Shown: positions 9,819 through 23,543, numbered from the stretch's first letter. The stretch: 64,000 bases of DNA from an uncultured Pseudomonadales bacterium (GCA_947503335.1 CANNCY010000001.1:868001-932000), one strand, 5' to 3'. The notes: a model not told the origin generated them from the sequence alone. A program made the numbers and translations.

Positions 9819-10375
9819 CTATTCGAACGGCAACCAACCAAGAGGCGAGCTTATACCAAGCTCGCCTTTTTTATCTTCTACATATTGCTGCGCGAACTCG
9901 TAATAAAGCGCCCTAGACAAGCGCGCAGTTAACCCATAATTCAATGCGATAGCAGGTATTACGGCGTCATCTAACTGCTTTACAAACCAGTCACCAGCGG
10001 TGAATCGAACCTGCCCTAAACAAGATATATCAGCGATCGCAAATTCATCTAGCGCTTCATTTTGTATGTCAGATGGCGAATATTGCTGATCAATAGACCT
10101 TAGAGGTCGTGAAAAACGAATATCATTGACGACAAATGGCGTGCTAGCAACTCTGATACGCCACTTCTCTACTGGCGTTTTAAGAAAATACTCACCCTGC
10201 TCGCACGTAAGCAGCCTAGCAAACAACTTCACTATCTCTTGGCGTTCGAACAGCTGACCCTCGTGATACCACAAGCCAGCGCTATCAATATAAATATCTA
10301 TATCGCCGCTAAGCGCAGGCGACCAACTATCGAGATCATATTCAGCTTGACTGTCTGCGGCTTTCGCCAGATTAT

Positions 10376-10394
<19 letters not shown>
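9819..10394 (-). CDS. DUF1285 family protein
   Basis: A 191-aa soluble protein. The middle part follows the DUF1285 pattern: GDIDIYIDSAGLWYHEG, RQEIVKLFARLL, GEYFLKTPVEKWRIRV and PFVVNDIRF. The structure of this family is known but its function is not. The start ATG at 10394 overlaps the end of the upstream lipoprotein gene by 19 bp, so the pair is translationally coupled. Its 3' end contains the etfD terminator hairpin of the opposite strand. Confidence 0.75.
9843..9872 (+). terminator. Terminator after etfD, inside the 3' end of the opposing gene
   Basis: Stem AGGCGAGCTT/AAGCTCGCCT with a 5-base loop and a T6 tail on the plus strand. It sits 33 bp after the etfD stop and overlaps the last codons of the convergent DUF1285 gene. 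Confidence 0.85.
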
Positions 10395-12427
<2,033 letters not shown>

Positions 12428-13585
12428 ATGAACGCCCTGCCTTTTGTTGATATCAATGACCATGAACTATTTATGCGAGAGTATTGGCAAAAGGCGCCTT
12501 GCGTATTTAAAGCCAATTTACCCGAGTCTGCACAGCTAGCACCCGACGAGCTTGCCGGTATCGCAGCCGAACCCAGCAGTGATGCTCGACTAGTGCAGAC
12601 GCCAGTAAAGAAAAAGAAAGACTGGCGCGTAGCTAACGGGCCTTTCTGCGCACAAGATTACGATATTTTGGGCCCTACCCACTGGACGCTGCTTGTACGT
12701 GGCGTCGATCAATACATAGAATCAGCACCTGAAATCTTCAATCAGTTCAACTTTTTGCCCGCATGGCGCCGAGAAGACTTGATGGTGTCATTTGCCGCCA
12801 ATAAAGGCAGTGTTGGCGCCCACACAGATTTTTACGATGTATTCATTATTCAGGGCGAAGGCCAGCGACGGTGGCGAATAGGCGAGCCTGTTGCTGCAGA
12901 CGCCGAACTAATCGCCAACATAGATCAAAAAGTACTTGCTCAGTTTGACCCTACGCACGAGGTCATATTAAGCGAAGGCGATGCGATCTATATTCCTCCC
13001 ATGGTGCCTCACGAAGGAATTAGTATTGGGCAAAGCATGTCGTACAGCGTTGGGTACAGAGCTCCAAGCTTAAGCGAAGCGATTGACCAATGGGCAGATA
13101 TCGTTCATGACACGGCGCAACCAACGCAGCGCTACAGTGATGAAGGAGCCAAGCCCACAGAAAAAACCAACCGCATCTCGCAAAGCGATCGCTTTAGAAT
13201 GGTTCAACTGCTTGATCAAGCGAAGGTCAATGCCGAGCGCATACTAGGCGAGCTAATGACACAGCCAGTGATTGTTCAAGAGCAAGCAGATACATCTCCT
13301 ATCACCATGGGCGAGCTCTCAGAGATGCTCTTGGATCCAACAATCGAGATAGGCCCAGCAGCCCATACCAGAATGGCTTACTATACCGATGAGCAATCGA
13401 TGCAAGTGTTCTGTAACGGCTCCACCCATTTGCTCGCTAATGCAGAAGAAAGTTTAATCGACGCGCTATGCAGCTGTAGCGCACTAGACGGGCCACTTAT
13501 TGCCGAGGTCACAAACAACAACGAGTTAAAAGCATTGCTACTTGAATGGATCAACAAGGGTCATTGGGGGCCTTACGAAGTATGA
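12428..13585 (+). CDS. roxA: Ribosomal oxygenase, 50S protein L16 arginine hydroxylase
   Basis: A 385-aa JmjC/cupin 2-oxoglutarate oxygenase of the RoxA (YcfD) type, which hydroxylates an arginine of ribosomal protein L16. The N-terminus has FMREYWQKAPCVFK (the family's EYWQK-P motif). The iron triad shows HTDFYDVFIIQGEGQRRWRIG with the HxD motif at about 135-137 and the distal histidine in IYIPPMVPHEGIS. The C-terminal half is the dimerisation and winged-helix region. It directly follows purB, and its TGA overlaps the ATG of the next gene. Confidence 0.9.
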   Translation: MNALPFVDINDHELFMREYWQKAPCVFKANLPESAQLAPDELAGIAAEPSSDARLVQTPVKKKKDWRVANGPFCAQDYDILGPTHWTLLVRGVDQYIESAPEIFNQFNFLPAWRREDLMVSFAANKGSVGAHTDFYDVFIIQGEGQRRWRIGEPVAADAELIANIDQKVLAQFDPTHEVILSEGDAIYIPPMVPHEGISIGQSMSYSVGYRAPSLSEAIDQWADIVHDTAQPTQRYSDEGAKPTEKTNRISQSDRFRMVQLLDQAKVNAERILGELMTQPVIVQEQADTSPITMGELSEMLLDPTIEIGPAAHTRMAYYTDEQSMQVFCNGSTHLLANAEESLIDALCSCSALDGPLIAEVTNNNELKALLLEWINKGHWGPYEV

Positions 13586-14013
13586 GCGACATTAACATCA
13601 GTGAAGTCGACTGGTCAGAACAACAAGAAACGTTAAAACTAATTCGTTTCGAAGTATTTGTAGATGAACAAAATGTGCCTGTTGAGGAAGAGCTCGACGA
13701 CCTTGACGCTATCGCCACCCACTTTTTAGTAACCTTGTGCGATGGCACGCCTGCCGCTACGGGTAGATTGCTAGAGGATGGCCGCATTGGCCGCATGGCG
13801 GTTCGAAAGATCGCCCGAGGCACAGGTGCCGGCTTAAAAATGCTTAATTTCATGATAGAAACCGGCAAAAAAGCAGGTATCAGTAGCTTTTATCTACACG
13901 CACAAACCCATGCGATCGGCTTTTATGAAAAAGCAGGTTTTTTAGCCCATGGCGAAGAGTTTATGGATGCAGGCATACCGCACGTTGAAATGACGTTAAA
14001 TTTTAACGCCTAG
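13582..14013 (+). CDS. GNAT family N-acetyltransferase
   Basis: A 143-aa GNAT protein. The ATG at 13582 overlaps the roxA stop (ATGA). It starts MSDINISEVDWSEQQETLKL and carries RFEVFVDEQNVPVEEELDDLD, typical of the YjcF/ElaA-like subgroup, followed by the acetyl-CoA region GRIGRMAVRKIARGTGAGLK and the C-terminal FYEKAGFLAHGEEFMDAGIPH. The substrate is unknown. It is the third gene of the purB-roxA transcription unit. Confidence 0.85.
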   Translation: MSDINISEVDWSEQQETLKLIRFEVFVDEQNVPVEEELDDLDAIATHFLVTLCDGTPAATGRLLEDGRIGRMAVRKIARGTGAGLKMLNFMIETGKKAGISSFYLHAQTHAIGFYEKAGFLAHGEEFMDAGIPHVEMTLNFNA

Positions 14014-14037
14014 TGCTCGCCCTAGGTGATATCGGTT

Positions 14038-14057
14038 AGCCGCCCCGTTTGGGCGGC
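14038..14057. terminator. GC-rich hairpin between convergent genes
   Basis: GCCGCCC/GGGCGGC with a short loop lies between the GNAT gene and the convergent glcB stop. There is no T run on either side, so it is at best a weak bidirectional terminator. Confidence 0.35.
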
Positions 14058-14075
14058 AACCATCTGACAACTTCT

Positions 14076-16232
14076 TTAAGCGTTAATCATCTTAAACTGA
14101 CGGCGCATGCTATGAAGCAATGGCTCTGTGTAACCGCTTGGCTGCTCAAGCCCTTCAAAAACTAAAGCCCTTGCAGCATTGAACGCAACACTTTGATCAA
14201 AGTTGGCAGCCATCGGGCGATACAAAGGATCACCTGCATTTTGCTCATCTACAACTGCGGCCATTTCTTTAAAGAGATCTTCGACCAACTCTGCACTACA
14301 AACATTGTGATACAGCCAGTTAGCCACGTGTTGCGCAGAAATACGTAACGTGGCTCGGTCTTCCATCAATCCAACATTATTGATGTCAGGCACCTTTGAA
14401 CAACCAACACCCTGCTCTACCCAGCGAACCACATAACCCAGAATACCCTGAAGATTATTTTTTAGCTCTAAAACAATCTCGTCATCAGTTAGCTCTCGAT
14501 CTAGCAAAGCCACTTTAAGAATATTATCAACAGCTGGTACCGACTCGCCCATGCGCAACATCTGCGCATGAAGCACGTCGATCTGATGGTAATGCAAAGC
14601 GTGCAGAGTTGCTGCAGTAGGCGAAGGAACCCAAGCACAGGTTGCCGCAGCTTTTGGATGCCCAATCTTTTGCAACATCATGTCGGCCATATTATCTGGT
14701 ACAGGCCACATGCCTTTACCAATTTGCGCCTGCATTCTAAAGCCTGCATGCAAACTAATTGTCACGTTGCGATCTTCGTAGCAATCAAACCAAGGCGCGC
14801 CTTTTATCTCACCCTTTGGCAAAAATGGCCCTGCACACATCGATGTATGAATATCATCACCGGTACGATCTAAGAAGCCAGTATTAATAAAGGCAACGCG
14901 CTCTCGCGCTTCGTAGATACAGGCAGCTAAGTTAACGCTGGTACGACGCTCTTCATCCATTATGCCAATCTTTACCGTATTTGGGCGAAGGCCTAGCAGC
15001 TTTTCAACCTTATCGAATAGCTCTACTGTAAAGCGTACTTCTTGCGCACCGTGCATCTTAGGCTTAACGATATACACAGAGCCATGGTACGAATTGCGGT
15101 TGATCGACTTACTGGCCAAATCGTAAAGCGCAGCAGTTACGGTGACCAGGGCATCTAGCAACCCCTCTTGCAACTGTTCGCCATTAAATAGCACCGCAGG
15201 TGTTGGCATTAAATGACCTACATTGCGAACAAACAGTAAGCTATTACCTTTTAGGCTTAACTCGCCATCTTTAGTTGTAAAGCTAAGTGCATTATTTAAC
15301 TGACGAGTAATTGTCTTACCGCCCTTCTCAAGGCTCTCGCTTAGATCACGACGCATCAGACCTAGCCAATTTCGATAAGCTACAACCTTATCTTCACCAT
15401 CAACGGCAGCAACCGAATCTTCACAATCTTGAATTGCCGATAAAGCAGACTCTAAAACAATATCAGAAACACCTGCTTTATCATCTTTGGCGACCTGAGT
15501 ATCGTCAAAACGAATAATCATATGCAGAGAGTTATGCTCTAGCAACAGCGCCTCAGGGCTTGTAGACTCACCCTGCCAGCCTTTAAATCTTGAGGGATCA
15601 GATAACTGATACGCTATATCTGCGGCCTCTGCTACCAACTCGCCATCGACAACCATGTAGCGCGTAACTTCTTTATGACTTACGCCAGCTAAAGGCAGAT
15701 ATTCATCTAAAATAGTACGACCAAAATTGATTACACGCGCGCCGCGTACCGGATTGTAAGCACCCTGTTTACTAGCGCCGTCGTCTTCAGGAATTACGTC
15801 TGAACCGTATAACGCATCGTACAAGCTACCCCAGCGCGCATTTGCCGCGTTCAGTGCGTAACGGGCGTTCATAACAGGTACAACCAACTGAGGGCCAGGC
15901 ATGCTGGCGACCTCTGGATCTACGTTTTGTGTCGAAATGGTAAATTCAGGGGGCTCAGGATCGAAGTACCCAATCTGCTGCAATGCTTGTTTATACTGAA
16001 CAGCGTCTGGCGTACCTGGATTAGCACGATGCCATTCGTCAATCTCGGCTTGAATGCGATCCCTTTCTGTCAAAAGGTCAAGATTGCGCTGCTGAAACTG
16101 CTCTGCTATCTGCTGTAACTGGTCATAGAACGTAGCCTTGTCAGTTGGTAAACCAGCTAACAACTCTGTCTCAATGAAACCATCTAACGCAGTATCAATT
16201 TGCAATGCGTTATGTGTGATGTACTTCGTCAT
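14076..16232 (-). CDS. glcB: Malate synthase G
   Basis: A 718-aa single-chain malate synthase of the G isoform, condensing glyoxylate with acetyl-CoA. The ATG at 16232 is preceded by AGAGGT on the minus strand. Motifs include PVRGARVINFGRTILDEYLP, IVKPKMHGAQEVRFT, the active-site stretch TVKIGIMDEERRTSVNL, GFLDRTGDDIHTSM and, near the C-terminus, CSKVPDINNVGLMEDRATLR. It lies 30 bp downstream of a LysR gene on the same strand, which could be co-transcribed or regulate it. Confidence 0.95.
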   Translation of the reverse strand: MTKYITHNALQIDTALDGFIETELLAGLPTDKATFYDQLQQIAEQFQQRNLDLLTERDRIQAEIDEWHRANPGTPDAVQYKQALQQIGYFDPEPPEFTISTQNVDPEVASMPGPQLVVPVMNARYALNAANARWGSLYDALYGSDVIPEDDGASKQGAYNPVRGARVINFGRTILDEYLPLAGVSHKEVTRYMVVDGELVAEAADIAYQLSDPSRFKGWQGESTSPEALLLEHNSLHMIIRFDDTQVAKDDKAGVSDIVLESALSAIQDCEDSVAAVDGEDKVVAYRNWLGLMRRDLSESLEKGGKTITRQLNNALSFTTKDGELSLKGNSLLFVRNVGHLMPTPAVLFNGEQLQEGLLDALVTVTAALYDLASKSINRNSYHGSVYIVKPKMHGAQEVRFTVELFDKVEKLLGLRPNTVKIGIMDEERRTSVNLAACIYEARERVAFINTGFLDRTGDDIHTSMCAGPFLPKGEIKGAPWFDCYEDRNVTISLHAGFRMQAQIGKGMWPVPDNMADMMLQKIGHPKAAATCAWVPSPTAATLHALHYHQIDVLHAQMLRMGESVPAVDNILKVALLDRELTDDEIVLELKNNLQGILGYVVRWVEQGVGCSKVPDINNVGLMEDRATLRISAQHVANWLYHNVCSAELVEDLFKEMAAVVDEQNAGDPLYRPMAANFDQSVAFNAARALVFEGLEQPSGYTEPLLHSMRRQFKMINA

Positions 16233-16261
16233 CAATTATACCTCTAATGTGCCTTCTATCT

Positions 16262-17197
16262 TTACAGGTCTCTTGCGACCTCTTGTATTAGCTGCCGCAT
16301 CCAGCGGTGTGCTGGGTTGCGGTGAAGCAATGGGCTCCAAGCCATTTTTAAACTGAACTTAGGAATGTTGAACGGTGGGTCAAGTAACACTAACTCTGGC
16401 TCGTCTTGCTTTAACATGGCCGCTCTAGCGGGTAGCGTTACAACTAGATCTGGTTGGTACGCGTGCTGCAAAGCTACCTGATAATGGCGAGTAAAAACCG
16501 TTATATGACGCTTTCTATCAAGCCTTGCTAGGGCCTCGTCAACCCAACCTAAGCGTTGCACGTCTTGTGGGTCGATACCTACACCAACACCCATGCCGGT
16601 TTTACTAACCCAAACGTGCGACGCCTCTAGATAGGCATCTAACGTGAAGCGGTTAGCGATCTTGCTATCTTTATGTACGATGCAACTGAAGCCTTCTTCC
16701 CAAAGCGTAATCTGATGGAAAGAATTAGGCATACTGTCAAAACGGTTTATCACCATATCGACCTTGCCCTGCTCTACCGCCGTAAAATCAACGTCACTTG
16801 GCGTTAAGATATCTAAGATCACATCAGGGGCTTCTTGGCGCAAACGCGATAGCACTGCAGGTATCAGCGTACTCTCTGCATAATCACTCGCCATGATTCT
16901 AAACACTCGATCTGAACTTGCGGGTTCAAAGCCTGTGGTTGGCTGCATAGCACGCTCAACCGCTGACAGCGCATCACGCACAATAGGCTGCAGTTCACTC
17001 GCGCGTTCGGTAGGCGTCATACCATCACTAGTTCGAATCAATAAAGGGTCATCAAAGAGCTCTCGAAGCCTTTTTAAACCGTTACTCATTGCCGGCTGAC
17101 TTAGCCCTAGCTCGTCAGCACCGCGCGTTACATTGCGTGTACGCAGCAACACGTCTAGGTACACCAAAAGGTTAAGATCTATCTTACTTATATCCAC
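16262..17197 (-). CDS. LysR family transcriptional regulator
   Basis: A 311-aa LysR-type regulator. The winged HTH is in residues 5-64 (MDISKIDLNLLVYLDVLLRT, then RGADELGLSQPAMSNGLKRL), followed by a type 2 periplasmic-binding fold with DVDFTAVEQGKVDMVINRF. It lies just upstream of glcB on the same strand, and a terminator of the gene further upstream separates it from the PotD-like gene. The effector is unknown; control of glyoxylate or polyamine genes would be a guess from position. Confidence 0.85.
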   Translation of the reverse strand: MDISKIDLNLLVYLDVLLRTRNVTRGADELGLSQPAMSNGLKRLRELFDDPLLIRTSDGMTPTERASELQPIVRDALSAVERAMQPTTGFEPASSDRVFRIMASDYAESTLIPAVLSRLRQEAPDVILDILTPSDVDFTAVEQGKVDMVINRFDSMPNSFHQITLWEEGFSCIVHKDSKIANRFTLDAYLEASHVWVSKTGMGVGVGIDPQDVQRLGWVDEALARLDRKRHITVFTRHYQVALQHAYQPDLVVTLPARAAMLKQDEPELVLLDPPFNIPKFSLKMAWSPLLHRNPAHRWMRQLIQEVARDL

Positions 17198-17290
17198 GAT
17201 CTATACCGCCCTTACATTCATATCAATTATGGATTACTGAAGTACTATTCATCAAATTATACTCATTATTCATTTCACTATATACAAAAA

Positions 17291-17313
17291 AAGGGGCCAT
17301 AAGGCCCCTTTAT
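17291..17313 (-). terminator. Terminator after the PotD-like gene
   Basis: AAGGGGCC/GGCCCCTT with loop ATAA; the minus strand continues into a run of seven T. It sits 20 bp after the stop of the polyamine-binding protein gene. Confidence 0.85.
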
Positions 17314-17332
17314 AATTACATATCACGATTTG

Positions 17333-18427
17333 CTAATTAGCAGCGTATTGTGAGCCACGCAATTCTTGCCAAAGCGCAGTGCGCAGTTCAGCAATCTCTG
17401 TGGGCAGCCCACGCTCGACGAATAATGAACGGCGTGTTTGCACATCAGGGTAGATCGCGCGATTTGCCCGTAGCTCTTCATCTACCAATGGAATGGCCGG
17501 CAATACCGGCGTTGGGAACGCCACATAGTTTGTGATCGCCGCACTATTTTCAGCCTCAAGAATAAAATTGATGAACTTATGAGCCGCATCTGGATTAGGG
17601 GCATTTGCAGGAATAGCCATCATATCAAACCACATTGGCGCCCCCTCTGAAGGGATTACATAGAACGCGTCTGAAACAACCCCCTCTTCTTCTAGCGCCC
17701 ACAGTGACTCAAAGAAGTCTCCAGACCAAGCCATCGCAACACAAGCTCGCCCCTCTAAAACCTCTAGCTCGGTAGCATCACCTAGCCAAGTAATTTTCGA
17801 AGCAAAAGGCTTCAAATAGGCTTGCGCATTGCGCCAGTCACTCGCATCGGTGCTACTGTGCGATTTACCCTGGTAGTGCAAGTAATAAGGCATCACCTCT
17901 TCAGGACTATCGAACATAGCAACCCCACAGCTGTTTACAAGCTTGCGAAGATTGTTTCTATCGAACACTAACGACCAGCTATTAAGTGCCACATCTGCAC
18001 CAAGTACAGCGCGCACTTTTTCAGCATCAACTACCAATCCAGTGGTACCCCAAAGGTAAGGAATGCCAAATTTGTTACCGGGATCTACTGTTTCGTACAG
18101 GGTAGCCAGCACATTTCGATCCATGCCTTTATAGTAGTTTGGCAACAGCATCTTATTGATTCGTTGATACCAACCTTGATCGGCCTGGCGCGTAAAATAA
18201 CTATCTGAAGGAAACACAACGTCGTAAACCTCACCAGCCTGCAGGCTGCGCTCTAGGTCTTCGTTAGTTTCAAAGTTTGATAGTTCAACTGTAATACCTG
18301 TTTCGCGCTCGAAATCTTCGATCGTCGTTTCACCGAAGTAGTCATTCCAGTTGTAGATCTTTACCGTTTCAGCCGACGCCGAAACCGAAAGCACTGATGC
18401 CGTTAGCGCCGCAATTAAACCTCGCAC
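17333..18427 (-). CDS. Polyamine ABC transporter substrate-binding protein (PotD/PotF type)
   Basis: A 364-aa periplasmic binding protein with a signal peptide (MRGLIAALTASVLSVSASA). The mature start VKIYNWNDYFGETTIEDFE is the PotD/PotF hallmark, and GIPYLWGTTGLVVD, VAMAWSGDFFESLWAL and the C-terminal HKFINFILEAENSAAITNYV fit the family. It would bind spermidine or putrescine. No potA, potB or potC genes are beside it, so it is an orphan binding protein with its own terminator, working with a transporter encoded elsewhere. Confidence 0.85.
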   Translation of the reverse strand: MRGLIAALTASVLSVSASAETVKIYNWNDYFGETTIEDFERETGITVELSNFETNEDLERSLQAGEVYDVVFPSDSYFTRQADQGWYQRINKMLLPNYYKGMDRNVLATLYETVDPGNKFGIPYLWGTTGLVVDAEKVRAVLGADVALNSWSLVFDRNNLRKLVNSCGVAMFDSPEEVMPYYLHYQGKSHSSTDASDWRNAQAYLKPFASKITWLGDATELEVLEGRACVAMAWSGDFFESLWALEEEGVVSDAFYVIPSEGAPMWFDMMAIPANAPNPDAAHKFINFILEAENSAAITNYVAFPTPVLPAIPLVDEELRANRAIYPDVQTRRSLFVERGLPTEIAELRTALWQELRGSQYAAN

Positions 18428-18537
18428 GCTACACCCCCAAGTTGTATGTTTATTTTAGCGCCTAATATACAAAATTAGTGAGACCTATACCATTGACCAC
18501 GTTGCAATTGACCCGTCAATATTTGTGATATATGTCA

Positions 18538-18566
18538 AAAAAAGGGAGCTAAATGCTCCCTTTTTC
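18538..18566. terminator. Bidirectional terminator after fadA
   Basis: Stem GGGAGC/GCTCCC, loop TAAAT, flanked by A7 on the left and T5 on the right, so it works on both strands. It lies about 30 bp after the fadA stop on the minus strand. Confidence 0.85.
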
Positions 18567-18592
18567 TCGTTACGCTATAGGCAAGCGTTACA

Positions 18593-19780
<1,188 letters not shown>

Positions 19781-19798
19781 TTAATACTCCCTAATCTA

Positions 19799-21940
19799 TT
19801 AATAGTACTTAGCATTGTTAGCAGCCATCTCGCGCTGCTTGTCAGTTACTTGATAAATTTCGCCTAGGTGGGCGTATTTATCGGCAAGCTCAACGAACTT
19901 AGCCATGCCCATTTCATCTACCCAGCGGAACACACCGCCACGGAATGGAGGGAAGCCAACACCGTAAATCAGCGCCATGTCGGCTTCTGTTGCCGAATCG
20001 ATGATACCCTCTTCTAGGCAACGCTGAGTTTCGTTAACCATTGGAATCATCATACGTGCGATAATTTCTTCAGAGTCAAACTCTTTACGCTCAGCACAAT
20101 GCGGAGCAAGTAACTCATAGGTAGAAGGGTCAAGAACTTTCTTCTGACGGCCTTTCTTGTCTAGCTCATACTTGTAGAAACCGGTGTCGTTCTTTTGACC
20201 CAAGCGACCAGCAGCAAACAGTACGTCGTTCGCATTGCCTTCAAACTTAGCCATACGAGTTGGGAAACCTTCAGCCAACACATCAGCAGCATGACAACCA
20301 GTATCTAGACCTACAACGTCACCAAGGTACGCTGGGCCCATTGGCCAACCAAAACGCTCCATCACCTTATCAACTTCAACAAAGTCAGCACCTTCTTTAA
20401 CAAGAAGAGCAAAACCGGCGAAATATGGGAACAGTACGCGGTTAACAAAGAATCCTGGGCAATCTTTAATTACCACAGCCTTCTTGCCTAGCTTATTAGC
20501 GTAAGCAACTACTTTAGATACAGTTTCGTCACTCGTTTTATCGCCACGAATTACTTCTACCAAAGGCATCATGTGCACTGGGTTGAAAAAGTGCATACCA
20601 GCGAAGTTTTCAGGGCGCTTAACTGCTTCGGCCAAGTAATTAATTGAAATCGTAGAGGTATTAGACGTTAGCACCGCATCATCACGTAGGTGTGTTTCAG
20701 CTTCAGCTAGTACGGCGTGCTTAACTTTAGGGTTTTCTACAACCGCCTCGACAACAACATCAACGTCTTCAAAACCTTCGTAGCTTAGCTGCGGCTGAAT
20801 CTTAGCTAACACACCGCCCATTTCTTGAGCCGTCATGCGGCCTTTAGAAACACGCTTACTGAGTAGCTTGTTGGCCTCGCTCAAACCAAGATCAATACCA
20901 GCTTGGTTGATATCCTTCATTACGATAGGCGTGCCTTTAAAGGCTGACTGGTATGCGATACCGCCACCCATAATACCCGCACCCAGAACAGCAGCACGAT
21001 TGACACCCTCTGAACCCTTAGCAACCTTTTTTGCCTTTTTAGAAACAAACTGATCACCCATAAACAAGCCAATCAATGAGCGTGCCTGAGGAGTATTGAT
21101 AAGTTTGTAGAAGCCTTTAGCCTCATGAAGTAAAGCGCCAGCGCGGTCTAGCTTCCAAGAATTCTGCATAGTGCGAACAGCTTCTACTGGCGCTGGATAG
21201 TTGCGCCCTGCCTGCTGTTTAATCATCGCTTCGCAGGTAAAAAACGCCATCATGCCTTCTGTATCGTTAAGCTTTAATGGCGACTTTTTCTCTTCACGAC
21301 GAGTCTTGTAGTCTAAATCGCCGGCCATAACACGGCCAAGCAAGGTGATCGCTGACTCTCGTAGAATACTTGCTTCAACGACTGCATCAACTGCACCTGC
21401 TTTTAAAGCATTTTTGGGGCGCTGATCTTTACCCGTAGCAATCCACTCAGCAGCATTATCAACACCAATCATACGTGGCAAGCGCACCGTACCGCCAAAA
21501 CCAGGGTAGATACCAAGTTTTACTTCGGGTAGACCAACCTTTGCATCTTGCGACATAACACGATAATCGCACGCCATGCACATCTCAAAACCGCCACCAA
21601 GTGCGTAGCCATTGATGGCCACTACAGAAGGCATCGGCAAATCTTCGATACGATTAAAGATATCGTTAACAGCTGTCAGCTTTGGCAGTACATCTTCTTC
21701 GCTGCCACCAAACATCTGATCGAATTCAGTAATATCGGCACCAACGATGAACGTTGATTTACCACTTGTAACAAGCAAACCCTTGGCGCCCGAGGTTTCG
21801 AGCAACTTACCTGCTTCGTCAAGCTCTTGTAACGTCGCCTGATTAAATTTGTTAACCGATTCCCCTTCTAAATTGAAGTGGAGCTCAGCGATTTGATCGT
21901 CGATCATCTCGACAGTGATCGCCTTACCTTGAAAGATCAT
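19799..21940 (-). CDS. fadB: Fatty-acid oxidation complex alpha subunit (hydratase/dehydrogenase)
   Basis: A 713-aa multifunctional enzyme. The N-terminal crotonase domain (about 1-190) contains [20 protein letters not shown] and [21 protein letters not shown] with the two catalytic glutamates. The NAD-binding dehydrogenase domain starts at about 315 ([20 protein letters not shown]), followed by [15 protein letters not shown] and the C-terminal [30 protein letters not shown]. It starts the fadBA operon and is divergent from puuA. Electrons from the preceding acyl-CoA dehydrogenase step would go to the ETF system at 6.2-9.8 kb. Confidence 0.95.
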   Translation of the reverse strand: MIFQGKAITVEMIDDQIAELHFNLEGESVNKFNQATLQELDEAGKLLETSGAKGLLVTSGKSTFIVGADITEFDQMFGGSEEDVLPKLTAVNDIFNRIEDLPMPSVVAINGYALGGGFEMCMACDYRVMSQDAKVGLPEVKLGIYPGFGGTVRLPRMIGVDNAAEWIATGKDQRPKNALKAGAVDAVVEASILRESAITLLGRVMAGDLDYKTRREEKKSPLKLNDTEGMMAFFTCEAMIKQQAGRNYPAPVEAVRTMQNSWKLDRAGALLHEAKGFYKLINTPQARSLIGLFMGDQFVSKKAKKVAKGSEGVNRAAVLGAGIMGGGIAYQSAFKGTPIVMKDINQAGIDLGLSEANKLLSKRVSKGRMTAQEMGGVLAKIQPQLSYEGFEDVDVVVEAVVENPKVKHAVLAEAETHLRDDAVLTSNTSTISINYLAEAVKRPENFAGMHFFNPVHMMPLVEVIRGDKTSDETVSKVVAYANKLGKKAVVIKDCPGFFVNRVLFPYFAGFALLVKEGADFVEVDKVMERFGWPMGPAYLGDVVGLDTGCHAADVLAEGFPTRMAKFEGNANDVLFAAGRLGQKNDTGFYKYELDKKGRQKKVLDPSTYELLAPHCAERKEFDSEEIIARMMIPMVNETQRCLEEGIIDSATEADMALIYGVGFPPFRGGVFRWVDEMGMAKFVELADKYAHLGEIYQVTDKQREMAANNAKYY

Positions 21941-22029
21941 AGAAGTTCCTATCGCTTTTGTTAAATAGGTATGTGAAACGCCGTTATATTAGACTAGCTT
22001 GCTCAAGTAATACAGTATTTTTTAAACGC

Positions 22030-22042
22030 CTGTTTGAAACAG
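22030..22042. promoter_or_regulatory. Palindrome between fadB and puuA
   Basis: CTGTTT-G-AAACAG is a perfect 13-bp palindrome in the shared upstream region of the divergent fadBA and puuA genes, followed by a further TGTTTA half-site. It could be an operator for either side; the binding protein is unknown. Confidence 0.35.
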
Positions 22043-22154
22043 CTGTTTAGGAGTGTTTAATATATTTGACATTAGTTTTCGAAATAACGAGCAAAAGCAC
22101 TTAAAAACACGATACAATAACCCCGCTTTAACGATAACGAATTAGAATTACACC

Positions 22155-23543
22155 ATGAGCAACCAAGTTGAATTTGTAGCAGCTACCTATGACGAATACG
22201 AAGCATTTGTGGCTGCCAACCCTACCGTTAAATATGTAGACCTAATGCTGACAGACGTAAACGGCATTCTACGCGGCAAACGTCTACCTATTGATAACGT
22301 AAAGAAAGTCTATAAAGACGCCCTTTATCTGCCTCTCAGTGTTTACGGCACTGACATTGAGGGCGACACAATCTCAGAAACCAATTTAGGTATCCGTACG
22401 GGTGATCGCGATTTTGCCTGCAAACCAGTACCTGGATCACTAAAACTTACTCCCTGGAGCGAAGGCAAGATTGCGCAGCTAACTATCCAGATGGTTGACG
22501 AAAACAACTGCCCACCGCCAGCATGCCCACGCGGCCTGTTACTGACAATCATGAAGCAATTCAGCGACGCAAAACTAACGCCCTGCATCGCGCCTGAATT
22601 AGAGTTCTTCTTGATTGATAAGAAGCGCGACGAAGACGGCCATATTCAGCCGCCAATCTCGCCCGTAACGAGCGAGCGTGAAGTAAACGTACAGGTTTAC
22701 GGCATTCAAGAGCTAGACCACTATGCAGCATTCATTAACGATGTTATGGAATGGTCTCAGGCACTAGACGTGCCAGCAGACACCGCCATCGCTGAATACG
22801 CACCGGGCCAGTTCGAAATTAACCTAAAGCACAGTACTGATATTGTGCAGCTATGCGACCACTCGAACACTCTAAAACGTATCGTAAAAGTCGCTGCCGA
22901 ACGTCACGGCTTTGAAGCCACTTTTATGGCGAAGCCTTTTATCGAGCACGCAGGCAATGGCTTTCATGTACACGCCAGCATTTACGATGCAAACGGTAAC
23001 AACATCTTTGCCAATAACGGTGAAGAGCTGGGTTCAGAAAAACTACAGCATGCTATCGGTGGCCTAGCAGCAGCGTTTAATGACATGGCTTTAATTTGTG
23101 CACCAGGTGCCAACTCGTACCGCCGCTTCTCGCCCGATTGCTACACCCCCATGTACCCAAGCTGGGGCTACAACAATCGCTCGGTTGCAATGCGTATTCC
23201 TATTGGTGATGACAACGCTAAGCGCGTTGAGTTTCGCTTAGCTGGTGCAGATGCAAACAGCTATCTTGTAGCCGCAACAGTACTAGCTGCAATGAAGTAT
23301 GGTATCGATACCGCAGCAAATCCTGGCCCTGTAACCAAGCAGAACGCATACGAAGAGTTTGAGCCGAGCTTAGTTATGAGCTGGGTCGAATCAATCATGA
23401 TTTTCGAAAAATCTGAACTAATGCGAACGCTACTTGGTGAAGAGTTTTGCCGAGTCTTTCAAATTATTAAGCGCGCAGAATATAACAAGTTTGAGAATGT
23501 TATTAGCCAGCGTGAGATCGATTGGTATCTGCGTCACGCATAG
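22155..23543 (+). CDS. puuA: Gamma-glutamylpolyamine synthetase (glutamine synthetase family)
   Basis: A 462-aa GlnA-like enzyme. Compared with true glutamine synthetase, the N-terminus (KYVDLMLTDVNGILRGKRLP) and the region PCIAPELEFFLID fit the PuuA/PauA branch that ligates glutamate to putrescine or other polyamines, the first step of the gamma-glutamyl polyamine route. The catalytic motifs NGFHVHASIYD, GANSYRRFSPDCYTP and RVEFRLAGADANSYLV are present. The neighbouring PuuR-type regulator on the other side of a shared terminator supports this role. GABA formed by this route would feed the aminotransferase/SSADH operon at 33.5-36.3 kb. Confidence 0.85.
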   Translation: MSNQVEFVAATYDEYEAFVAANPTVKYVDLMLTDVNGILRGKRLPIDNVKKVYKDALYLPLSVYGTDIEGDTISETNLGIRTGDRDFACKPVPGSLKLTPWSEGKIAQLTIQMVDENNCPPPACPRGLLLTIMKQFSDAKLTPCIAPELEFFLIDKKRDEDGHIQPPISPVTSEREVNVQVYGIQELDHYAAFINDVMEWSQALDVPADTAIAEYAPGQFEINLKHSTDIVQLCDHSNTLKRIVKVAAERHGFEATFMAKPFIEHAGNGFHVHASIYDANGNNIFANNGEELGSEKLQHAIGGLAAAFNDMALICAPGANSYRRFSPDCYTPMYPSWGYNNRSVAMRIPIGDDNAKRVEFRLAGADANSYLVAATVLAAMKYGIDTAANPGPVTKQNAYEEFEPSLVMSWVESIMIFEKSELMRTLLGEEFCRVFQIIKRAEYNKFENVISQREIDWYLRHA

